From: Segatella hominis
GTDB lineage: Bacteria; Bacteroidota; Bacteroidia; Bacteroidales; Bacteroidaceae
Assembly (NCBI RefSeq): GCF_019249725.2
Contig: NZ_CP137559.1
Span: 1,345,501-1,409,500 of the forward strand
Reading direction: 5' to 3'
DNA: 64,000 nucleotides
Shown here: in pieces, positions 8,937 to 15,295 of the stretch
Layout of the letters: every line of letters starts with the position of its first letter
How positions within the stretch are numbered: position 1 is the stretch's first letter
The notes under the pieces: model-generated
What the model was told of the DNA's origin: nothing
The model's database searches: none
Seen by the model: only the letters and a program-made list of their open reading frames with translations
Program-made: the position numbers and the translations under genes

Positions 8937-9278
8937 ATGGAAAAGAAAGAAGAAATCATACTGTTGCCCAAAATATTCGACCCAAGGGGTAGCTTGACTG
9001 TGACGGAAGAGATGAAAAACATCCCTTTCCACATCCATCGCGTGGAATATCTATATGGCATCAGTCAGGGTAAAGTATTAGAAAAATACACAGAGAAAGA
9101 AGGCTATAAATTCTACGTAGCCCTCAGCGGCTCCTTTCGTATCACCATCCACGAAGATGATGATACGAAAAGAGATTATATGCTTAATCGCCCTTATCAG
9201 GGACTGCTCATCCAGGGTGACACCCACTACTCTATTTACGATTTCTCCAACGGAGTGGTCTGTCTGGAAATAGAATAA
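8937..9278 (+). CDS. FdtA/QdtA-like cupin (WxcM C-terminal family) lacking the catalytic histidines
   Basis: A 113-residue single-domain cupin. The order of motifs (PKIFDPRGSLTV near 11-22, HIHRVEYLYG near 32-41, FYVALSGSFRITI near 59-71, LNRPYQGLLI near 83-92, NGVVCLEIE at the end) follows the dTDP-4-keto-6-deoxyglucose 3,4-ketoisomerases FdtA/QdtA. In these enzymes the stretch before the FxxAxSG motif carries an H-A-H pair used in catalysis. Here the matching stretch reads GKVLEKYTEKEG, with neither histidine. The usual C-terminal extension is also missing. No sugar-nucleotide genes are adjacent. It is probably a non-catalytic or repurposed relative; its ligand is unknown. The start ATG follows an A/G-rich leader without a clear ribosome binding site. 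Confidence 0.7.
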   Translation: MEKKEEIILLPKIFDPRGSLTVTEEMKNIPFHIHRVEYLYGISQGKVLEKYTEKEGYKFYVALSGSFRITIHEDDDTKRDYMLNRPYQGLLIQGDTHYSIYDFSNGVVCLEIE

Positions 9279-9314
9279 AAATAAATTCCGTGTCATCCGA
9301 TAAAAATAGAATTA

Positions 9315-9971
9315 TCAGAACAACTGGGCTTTGAGACCCAGCGACAATCCGAAGACATCCCAGAATTCCGCCTTTCCTCCATTGCGATATAAGCGCATGA
9401 AGTAAATGTCATTGGTGCCCAATTCATAGAAAAACGAAAAACTTTTGATGAACTTACGCTTATTCTTAGGAATTTCCTTGGAAAAACGCTCTCCGATAAA
9501 TATGTTCGGGCGAATACGGGTGGAAAAAGGATAATAGCCACTCTGATACTTTGTTGGCTGCTTCGTCCAGAAATCCTGTCCGATGACTGTATTGAAATAC
9601 AATCCACACTCCAATGGTTCAAAGGACCAGCCTTTCTTGAGATTGATAGACCAAGGGATATAATTCTCCTTGAGCGTGATTGTCATTTTTGCGGAATGGG
9701 AACTGTACTTGGGAATATAGCCAAACAGCAACTGAGTCTCCCATTGTCCACGCTTGCCATAATCCCATCCTACTCCAACGGAGAAAAGCCCCATATTGCC
9801 ACAAGTCTGTAATATCAACTGGGTAGGTATCAGTGATTCCCAATTCTGGCGATAATGATGAATACGCTTGTCATAACGGGTGGTATCAGGACTTTCAGCA
9901 AACAAGCCCGTATTGATCACGCACAACGCCACAACCATCAACATGATCCGTTTAGAATTTAATAATCTCAT
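9315..9971 (-). CDS. Exported protein of unknown function, probable outer-membrane barrel
   Basis: A 218-residue protein with a cleavable signal peptide (hydrophobic residues 9-25, likely cut near FAES). The rest has alternating strands rich in aromatic residues and ends in phenylalanine (KAQLF), as outer-membrane barrels often do. I do not recognise the family. It starts 20 bases inside the end of the metallophosphoesterase gene, so the two are translationally coupled and probably act together. Confidence 0.6.
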   Translation of the reverse strand: MRLLNSKRIMLMVVALCVINTGLFAESPDTTRYDKRIHHYRQNWESLIPTQLILQTCGNMGLFSVGVGWDYGKRGQWETQLLFGYIPKYSSHSAKMTITLKENYIPWSINLKKGWSFEPLECGLYFNTVIGQDFWTKQPTKYQSGYYPFSTRIRPNIFIGERFSKEIPKNKRKFIKSFSFFYELGTNDIYFMRLYRNGGKAEFWDVFGLSLGLKAQLF

Positions 9972-10764
9972 AACTGTAGTCTTTTGGGGTTATCTTAAAT
10001 ATATAATACTCTCTCTTCGGCGTGTTGCCTACCTGATAATACATGATGCCATTCTTGTAGATATCCGTCTGTTCTGTGTGATGCCCATGACCATACAGGC
10101 AGAACATCAGTTTCGGAAAGTTAAGGGTATAATAATTGAATACCTTTGCCACATTATTATTAAACTGCTCTGTATAAGGAGCGGCGTGCATGCACACAAC
10201 CGTCCGGTCAAACTCATCAGCCCGACTGGTCACTTCTTCCTCCATATAATCAAAATTAGGAACTGCCATTGAATAATCATATTCGATGGCATTGGTATTG
10301 AGACAGACAAACTTGACACGTCCGGCGATGAAACTGAAATCTGGATTTCCAAACATCTTCTCATAGGCCTGATTGCCCGTACCTAAGCAGTCGTGATTAC
10401 CCAATAGTACGACAAAAGGCTTATTGAGTTTGAATAATTTATCACGAGTCCATTCAAACTCTCGCGTAGAACCGAAGTCTGTAATGTCACCCCCATGAAT
10501 TACAAAATCGATACTGTCACGCTTGTTGATATCACCCACCAAATCAGACAAGTCGTTCAACCACTGATGCGAGTCGCTGATAAAAGCAAAACGGATGGTA
10601 TCTTGTGACTTAACGGCATTTTCTATCTTCGTGATCATTGTCGAATTTATCTGGGTCTGCCCTTTTACTCTCACATCATAAGGATGGATATCAAACACCG
10701 AATCGCAACCCGAAAAAAGTACTAAAGAAAGTAATGCTGCTGATAGAAGATTCCTTCTTTTCAT
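9952..10764 (-). CDS. Lipoprotein metallophosphoesterase
   Basis: A 270-residue member of the calcineurin-like phosphoesterase family with a lipoprotein signal (lipid-bearing C20 in FSGCDS). All metal-binding motifs are present and in order: D64-x-H66, G92-D93, G122-N-H-D125, H193 and G225-H-G-H228. It should therefore be an active di-metal phosphohydrolase in the periplasm or at the cell surface; the substrate cannot be read from the sequence. Its stop overlaps the start of the downstream barrel-like gene by 20 bases. A consensus promoter lies 50 bases upstream. Confidence 0.85.
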   Translation of the reverse strand: MKRRNLLSAALLSLVLFSGCDSVFDIHPYDVRVKGQTQINSTMITKIENAVKSQDTIRFAFISDSHQWLNDLSDLVGDINKRDSIDFVIHGGDITDFGSTREFEWTRDKLFKLNKPFVVLLGNHDCLGTGNQAYEKMFGNPDFSFIAGRVKFVCLNTNAIEYDYSMAVPNFDYMEEEVTSRADEFDRTVVCMHAAPYTEQFNNNVAKVFNYYTLNFPKLMFCLYGHGHHTEQTDIYKNGIMYYQVGNTPKREYYIFKITPKDYSYEIIKF

Positions 10765-10813
10765 TCTTATCTATTTAATTTCTTACTTTATTATTTTATC
10801 AACTAAAACGATG

Positions 10814-10844
10814 CAAAGATACAAATAAAACTTGACTTTACAAA
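10814..10844 (-). promoter_or_regulatory. Promoter of the metallophosphoesterase operon
   Basis: Minus-strand TATCTTTG (plus 10814-10821) and TTTG (plus 10841-10844) are 19 bases apart. Confidence 0.75.
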
Positions 10845-10957
10845 AAAGTTTTTAATAAATTAGGTCAAAAAGAACTGAATTATAGACAAATGAATCTTTT
10901 CAGTGTCTTGTCCTAGAAAAAGTTGACACAGTATAAATCAACTTAAAAATAACAAAT

Positions 10958-11305
10958 ATGGACAAAGACAAAATGGATTTAGCGTTGAGCATAGCTCGCA
11001 GTTATTATCAGTATCATGTACCAGTTAGAGAAATTATGGCAAAAATGTCAATTAGCAGTACTTCAGTTTACAGAATTCTTGGTAACTTTGCAACCAATAA
11101 TCCACAAATCGTAGAAGAAATGAAGCAAAATGCAACACCAGAAAATCTCTCGCAGGAGAACATTGAATTGAAGAAACGCTTGGCAGCTATGGAGCAAGAA
11201 CTCCATGAGGCAAAGATGGCAGCTGCCGCCTATAACAAGATGATTGATATTGCAGAGCGTCTTTATAAGATTCCTGTGCGAAAAAAATCTGGACCCAAAC
11301 AGTAA
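10958..11305 (+). CDS. IS3-family transposase OrfA, copy 1
   Basis: A 115-residue DNA-binding subunit: an N-terminal helix-turn-helix (YHVPVREIMAKMSISSTSVYR, residues 18-38) and a coiled coil (about 55-95) that lets OrfA and OrfAB dimerise. Near its 3' end is a run of seven A (11281-11287), read as CGA-AAA-AAA in frame, followed soon by the stop at 11303. Slipping back by one base there joins it to orfB, giving a fused transposase of about 429 residues ending at 12246. This is how IS3 elements normally make the active enzyme. Confidence 0.85.
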   Translation: MDKDKMDLALSIARSYYQYHVPVREIMAKMSISSTSVYRILGNFATNNPQIVEEMKQNATPENLSQENIELKKRLAAMEQELHEAKMAAAAYNKMIDIAERLYKIPVRKKSGPKQ

Positions 11306-11400
11306 AGGAACTTCGTGCAGAGGACAAAAACTATAGTGTTTCTGGCCTCTGTAAACTGTTTGGGTTTACTCGTCAAGCGTATTATCAGCACGAAGACAAT

Positions 11401-12246
11401 ATGCTTGCAGCCTTGGCAGAGGAATCGTTTGTAATAGAGTATGTTAAGTCTATTAGAAAGCAAGATCCAGGTATCGGCGGTCGTAAACTCTGGCTGATGT
11501 ATTGCAAGGAGTTTGGAGAAGAGAACGCCATGGGACATTGCCGTTTCGAGGATATAATATCAAGGTACAAGTTGGGAGTGCGTTCTTCCAACCGAAAACC
11601 TCGTACAACGGACTCTCGTCATGGGTTACCCACATACCCCAACAAGATAAAAGAACTGATACCATCATCACCCAATGAAGTTTGGGTGAGCGACATTACA
11701 TATCAGAAGATTTGGGATGATGCCGAACAAGGCACTTATCATTTCTGCTACATTTCTTTGATTACGGATTATTACACAAAAGAAATCATTGGCTATTCTG
11801 TCGGTGAGTCACTCTCCACCAGGTTCCCTTTGAAAGCCCTAAACATGGCCTTAATGCGCATGGAAAGTTATAAGGATATTATTACACCAATCCATCATTC
11901 CGATAGAGGTGTACAATATGCTAGTAACGAATACATCAAATTACTAAGGGAATACGGTATCATACCTAGCATGACAGAATGTGGCAATCCGAAGGATAAT
12001 GCTGTAGCAGAGCGTGTCAATAACACGTTGAAGAACGAGTTATTCATGGGGCTTTCTTTTACTTCTTTACAGGAAGTAGAAGAGGCTTTAGAAAGGGCAG
12101 TACACTTTTACAATGAGTTACGCCCTCATGGAAGTATCGGGATGCTAACACCAAAGGAAGCTGCGAAACAAAAGGGAAGTTTAAAGAAAAATTGGACAAG
12201 TTATAGGGAAAAGTACATAAAATCCTTGTCAGTTCAGGAAAAATGA
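11401..12246 (+). CDS. IS3-family transposase OrfB (DDE catalytic part), copy 1
   Basis: The frame holds the catalytic RNase H-like core with D98 (VWVSDITY), D168 (HHSDRGVQY) and E204 (AVAERVNN); the D-E spacing of 35 residues is the family hallmark. Numbering is from the internal ATG at 11401, but the frame is open upstream to the A-run at 11281-11287 and encodes a second helix-turn-helix (VSGLCKLFGFTRQAYYQ), so the true product is the OrfA-OrfB frameshift fusion. No inactivating change is seen. Confidence 0.85.
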   Translation: MLAALAEESFVIEYVKSIRKQDPGIGGRKLWLMYCKEFGEENAMGHCRFEDIISRYKLGVRSSNRKPRTTDSRHGLPTYPNKIKELIPSSPNEVWVSDITYQKIWDDAEQGTYHFCYISLITDYYTKEIIGYSVGESLSTRFPLKALNMALMRMESYKDIITPIHHSDRGVQYASNEYIKLLREYGIIPSMTECGNPKDNAVAERVNNTLKNELFMGLSFTSLQEVEEALERAVHFYNELRPHGSIGMLTPKEAAKQKGSLKKNWTSYREKYIKSLSVQEK

Positions 12247-12301
12247 TTAATTTTGCAGCAAAATTGTAAAAACCGCGATCCACCCCTAGGGGTGGGTCCT
12301 T

Positions 12302-12461
12302 TGTCTACTTCTATTAGGAACTAGAATGAAGTATGTAAATACTAACTAGGAATAAGATAGAAGATTGACAAGTAGAATTAGGAATAGAGAAAATAATTGT
12401 CAACTTACAATAGGAATAAGGAACTATGTAGTCAACTAAATATAGGAAACTACACAGGAAA
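12302..12461 (+). repeat. Array of 32-bp imperfect repeats (five units) in the left arm
   Basis: The core TAGGAA recurs at 12315, 12347, 12379, 12411 and 12443, exactly 32 bases apart each time. Thirteen bases before each core is TGTC, TGTA, TGAC, TGTC and AGTC. A weaker sixth unit starts at 12462 and enters the centre of the palindrome. The mirror image lies at 12618-12777. The units are not identical, so this is not a CRISPR array; their role is unknown. Confidence 0.85.
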
Positions 12462-12488
12462 AGTCATTAAACCACATAAGGAAGTGTT

Positions 12489-12598
12489 CCCCACGGCTTG
12501 GGCATTGTCTCCCCACCCTTTGGGCATTGTCTCCCCACCCTTTGGGCATCGTCTCCCCAAGCCTTGGGCATCGCCTCCCCAAGCCTTGGGCACATCCT
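12489..12598. repeat. Five tandem 22-bp repeats at the centre of the palindrome
   Basis: Units start at 12489, 12511, 12533, 12555 and 12577, with the plan CCCCA(ag/cc)CCTTGGGCATCGCCT and small differences. The last two contain the perfect 13-base inverted repeat CCCAAG-C-CTTGGG. The GC content is far above that of the surrounding AT-rich DNA. No credible protein is encoded. Confidence 0.9.
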
Positions 12599-12832
12599 GA
12601 TAAAGCGCTTATTGACTTTTCCTGTGTAGTTTCCTATATTTAGTTGACTACATAGTTCCTTATTCCTATTGTAAGTTGACAATTATTTTCTCTATTCCTA
12701 ATTCTACTTGTCAATCTTCTATCTTATTCCTAGTTAGTATTTACATACTTCATTCTAGTTCCTAATAGAAGTAGACAAAGGACCCACCCCTAGGGGTGGA
12801 TCGCGGTTTTTACAATTTTGCTGCAAAATTAA

Positions 12833-13678
12833 TCATTTTTCCTGAACTGACAAGGATTTTATGTACTTTTCCCTATAACTTGTCCAATTTTTCTTTAAAC
12901 TTCCCTTTTGTTTCGCAGCTTCCTTTGGTGTTAGCATCCCGATACTTCCATGAGGGCGTAACTCATTGTAAAAGTGTACTGCCCTTTCTAAAGCCTCTTC
13001 TACTTCCTGTAAAGAAGTAAAAGAAAGCCCCATGAATAACTCGTTCTTCAACGTGTTATTGACACGCTCTGCTACAGCATTATCCTTCGGATTGCCACAT
13101 TCTGTCATGCTAGGTATGATACCGTATTCCCTTAGTAATTTGATGTATTCGTTACTAGCATATTGTACACCTCTATCGGAATGATGGATTGGTGTAATAA
13201 TATCCTTATAACTTTCCATGCGCATTAAGGCCATGTTTAGGGCTTTCAAAGGGAACCTGGTGGAGAGTGACTCACCGACAGAATAGCCAATGATTTCTTT
13301 TGTGTAATAATCCGTAATCAAAGAAATGTAGCAGAAATGATAAGTGCCTTGTTCGGCATCATCCCAAATCTTCTGATATGTAATGTCGCTCACCCAAACT
13401 TCATTGGGTGATGATGGTATCAGTTCTTTTATCTTGTTGGGGTATGTGGGTAACCCATGACGAGAGTCCGTTGTACGAGGTTTTCGGTTGGAAGAACGCA
13501 CTCCCAACTTGTACCTTGATATTATATCCTCGAAACGGCAATGTCCCATGGCGTTCTCTTCTCCAAACTCCTTGCAATACATCAGCCAGAGTTTACGACC
13601 GCCGATACCTGGATCTTGCTTTCTAATAGACTTAACATACTCTATTACAAACGATTCCTCTGCCAAGGCTGCAAGCAT
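12833..13678 (-). CDS. IS3-family transposase OrfB, copy 2
   Basis: Protein identical to the OrfB of copy 1, including D98, D168 and E204. As in copy 1, it is expected to be made as a fusion with OrfA by slippage at the T-run (plus strand) 13792-13798. Confidence 0.85.
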   Translation of the reverse strand: MLAALAEESFVIEYVKSIRKQDPGIGGRKLWLMYCKEFGEENAMGHCRFEDIISRYKLGVRSSNRKPRTTDSRHGLPTYPNKIKELIPSSPNEVWVSDITYQKIWDDAEQGTYHFCYISLITDYYTKEIIGYSVGESLSTRFPLKALNMALMRMESYKDIITPIHHSDRGVQYASNEYIKLLREYGIIPSMTECGNPKDNAVAERVNNTLKNELFMGLSFTSLQEVEEALERAVHFYNELRPHGSIGMLTPKEAAKQKGSLKKNWTSYREKYIKSLSVQEK

Positions 13679-13773
13679 ATTGTCTTCGTGCTGATAATAC
13701 GCTTGACGAGTAAACCCAAACAGTTTACAGAGGCCAGAAACACTATAGTTTTTGTCCTCTGCACGAAGTTCCT

Positions 13774-14121
13774 TTACTGTTTGGGTCCAGATTTTTTTCG
13801 CACAGGAATCTTATAAAGACGCTCTGCAATATCAATCATCTTGTTATAGGCGGCAGCTGCCATCTTTGCCTCATGGAGTTCTTGCTCCATAGCTGCCAAG
13901 CGTTTCTTCAATTCAATGTTCTCCTGCGAGAGATTTTCTGGTGTTGCATTTTGCTTCATTTCTTCTACGATTTGTGGATTATTGGTTGCAAAGTTACCAA
14001 GAATTCTGTAAACTGAAGTACTGCTAATTGACATTTTTGCCATAATTTCTCTAACTGGTACATGATACTGATAATAACTGCGAGCTATGCTCAACGCTAA
14101 ATCCATTTTGTCTTTGTCCAT
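13774..14121 (-). CDS. IS3-family transposase OrfA, copy 2
   Basis: Identical to the OrfA of copy 1 (115 residues; helix-turn-helix followed by a coiled coil). Both copies thus look able to make transposase; because they are identical, gene conversion or a very recent inversion-duplication is implied. Confidence 0.85.
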   Translation of the reverse strand: MDKDKMDLALSIARSYYQYHVPVREIMAKMSISSTSVYRILGNFATNNPQIVEEMKQNATPENLSQENIELKKRLAAMEQELHEAKMAAAAYNKMIDIAERLYKIPVRKKSGPKQ

Positions 14122-14195
14122 ATTTGTTATTTTTAAGTTGATTTATACTGTGTCAACTTTTTCTAGGACAAGACATACTTTATAAACTAAAAAGG

Positions 14196-14265
14196 TAGAC
14201 ACTATCAATTTCATAAAACTGAAATAGTAGACACTCTTTATTTTTTGTTCCTAATTTTATAGACA
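14196..14265 (-). repeat. 32-bp-spaced TGTCTA motifs outside the palindrome
   Basis: On the minus strand TGTCTA starts at 14265, 14233 and 14201, 32 bases apart, and the IS end (TGTCTT) follows 26 bases later at 14175. The first unit also carries TAGGAA at the same offset as the array inside the palindrome. IS copy 2 therefore lies inside, or beside, a longer array of the same 32-bp period. Confidence 0.75.
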
Positions 14266-14322
14266 CAATAAAAAGAATCGTACTATATTTGTAGAAATGA
14301 AAACAAAAAAACAACGAAAAAG

Positions 14323-14354
14323 GAGAACCAAGACAACTATTTCTTCTTGGTTCT
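14323..14354 (-). terminator. Terminator of the TPR gene, overlapping its stop codon
   Basis: The 11-bp arms GAGAACCAAGA (14323-14333) and TCTTGGTTCTC (14344-14354) form a hairpin; on the minus strand it is followed by a T-rich tract. The right arm lies inside the last codons of the TPR gene. Confidence 0.8.
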
Positions 14355-15026
14355 CAAACGAATATAGAAATCGCGCAACTGCCCTGGCGCCACACCCAAC
14401 TTTAAAAGTCGTTCCAAATCAGCATACGCTTCCTGTTTTCTCCCCAACTTAACGAGCAGGTCAACATGATTGACGAGATAATCCTGATTGGCGCTATCCC
14501 GAGCGACGGCCTGCGCATAATCATACTCCGCCAACTCCAACTGTCCCTTTTCCTTTTCCATACCACCACGTGCAGCATAAGCGATGGCACTATCCGGATA
14601 CTGTTCGATTAGATTATTGATGCCATCATAAGCTTCCGTAAAATGCAGGTCTTTCTGATTGAGCAGAGCCAAACCCAACTGCGCTTGAAAATTGCCAGGC
14701 ACAAGAACCAGAAGATTTTGGTAGTCAAGTCGGGCAAAATTGTATCTATTCAATTTTTCATTGACAAAGGCACGGTAAAACAACCCAGCAATATTGGTAG
14801 AGTTTAAATACAAAACCTTATCCAGATCATCCTTCGCATAATTCCATTGTTCCAACTGGATATTCCATGCCGCTTTCTTCAATCGAAGATCGATACTATC
14901 GGGATGGTAAGCAAGAATATCCGTGGCATGAGCCAAAGAATCTCGCAAAGCCTGATTGCTTTGCGCCAACACCGGCAAGGCACATGCACCCATTGCCAAA
15001 TATATGATTACTGAAAGTTTCTTCAT
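14337..15026 (-). CDS. Exported tetratricopeptide-repeat protein
   Basis: A 229-residue protein with a signal peptide (MKKLSVIIYLAMG to about VLAQ) and then a solenoid of five or so TPR-like units (residues 40-220). TPR proteins form scaffolds that bind other proteins; the partner is unknown. The ATG at 15026 was chosen because it opens a normal signal peptide and lies 24 bases below a consensus promoter; the open frame reaches further upstream but would add a charged, unsuited leader. It stands alone between the IS palindrome and the group II intron. Confidence 0.75.
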   Translation of the reverse strand: MKKLSVIIYLAMGACALPVLAQSNQALRDSLAHATDILAYHPDSIDLRLKKAAWNIQLEQWNYAKDDLDKVLYLNSTNIAGLFYRAFVNEKLNRYNFARLDYQNLLVLVPGNFQAQLGLALLNQKDLHFTEAYDGINNLIEQYPDSAIAYAARGGMEKEKGQLELAEYDYAQAVARDSANQDYLVNHVDLLVKLGRKQEAYADLERLLKLGVAPGQLRDFYIRLRTKKK

Positions 15027-15049
15027 CGTTATTATAATCTCTTTTCCTG

Positions 15050-15080
15050 CAAAAATACAACATTTCTCAGAAATGGGCAA
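15050..15080 (-). promoter_or_regulatory. Promoter of the TPR gene
   Basis: Minus-strand TATTTTTG (plus 15050-15057) and TTG (plus 15078-15080), 20 bases apart. Confidence 0.75.
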
Positions 15081-15120
15081 ATGCCACAACATATTTTATA
15101 GAAAAGAATACATCCTTGAC

Positions 15121-15202
15121 AAAAGAAAAAGAAGAGAGAAAGGAGAAGGAGGAGAAAGGAAGGGAAAAAGAAAAGAGAAGATTGAAAGAGAAGAAAAAAA
15201 GA
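15121..15202 (+). other. Long polypurine tract
   Basis: Bases 15121-15181 are all A or G (61 in a row), and with a two-base TT break the tract goes on to 15202. It forms the 3' flank of the group II intron and lies upstream of the TPR promoter. Such tracts can form triplex or slipped structures; no function is shown here. Confidence 0.85.
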
Positions 15203-15295
15203 ATCGAGTAGGAGGAAAACGAAGTAGTTTTTCTCCTACTTTTCGTTTTCCGACCTCTCACACCACCGTACGTGCGGTTCCGCATACGGCGGTTC
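15203..15295 (-). ncRNA. Group II intron domains V and VI
   Basis: Domain V is a hairpin starting GAACCGCCGTATGCGG with its partner GTACGGTGGTG (plus 15261-15295). Domain VI pairs GAGAGG with CCTACTC, leaving one unpaired A (plus position 15209), seven bases from the 3' end, in the right place for the branch-point adenosine. Above it GGAAAACGAA pairs with TTCGTTTTCC. Both folds are read from the sequence, and splicing competence is inferred. Confidence 0.85.

Larger units (their letters stand above)
10904..12301 (+). mobile_element. IS3-family insertion sequence, copy 1
   Basis: Contains orfA and orfB with a frameshift between them and the DDE triad, which defines the family. The left end starts TGTCTTGTCCTAGAAAAAG. 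The inner end is not certain: no clean inverted match to the left end exists just after orfB, and a hairpin CCACCCCTAGGGGTGG (12280-12295) is followed by the 32-bp repeat array at 12302. A partial match to the left end occurs at 12398 (TGTCAACTT, then TAGGA), inside that array. Confidence 0.85.
10904..14175. repeat. 3,272-bp palindrome: two inverted IS copies with 1,563-bp identical arms
   Basis: The arms 10904-12466 and 12613-14175 are reverse complements; every base checked and all predicted reading frames on both strands agree. The symmetry axis lies between 12539 and 12540. Symmetry stops sharply on both sides (10903 g, 14176 t). The arms include the insertion sequence and five 32-bp repeats. 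The 146-bp centre, 12467-12612, is not symmetric base for base, although its outer edges look like diverged copies of one another. No target-site duplication is visible outside (left flank ...TTTTCAG, right flank TACTTTA...). Confidence 0.95.
12778..14175 (-). mobile_element. IS3-family insertion sequence, copy 2 (inverted)
   Basis: Exact reverse-complement copy of the element at 10904-12301. Its outer (left) end is at 14175, beginning TGTCTTGTCC on the minus strand. The inner boundary is uncertain for the same reason as in copy 1. Confidence 0.85.

Noticed and set aside
12302..12461. Possible CRISPR array (32-bp period)
   Set aside because: The units are not identical repeats separated by unique spacers; similarity is spread through each unit, and no cas gene is present.
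12397..12682. Two mirrored short open frames of 67 and 71 residues at the palindrome centre
   Set aside because: Both read through the 32-bp and 22-bp repeats; their Pro/Trp-rich ends are products of repeat translation, with no start signals.
10904..14175. Composite transposon with cargo
   Set aside because: The centre is only 146 bases and encodes no credible protein, only repeats.
14298..14520. Small plus-strand frame MKTKKQRKRR with a TATATTTG box in front
   Set aside because: It runs antisense through the terminator and 3' end of the TPR gene, has no -33 element and no family resemblance; at most a remnant.
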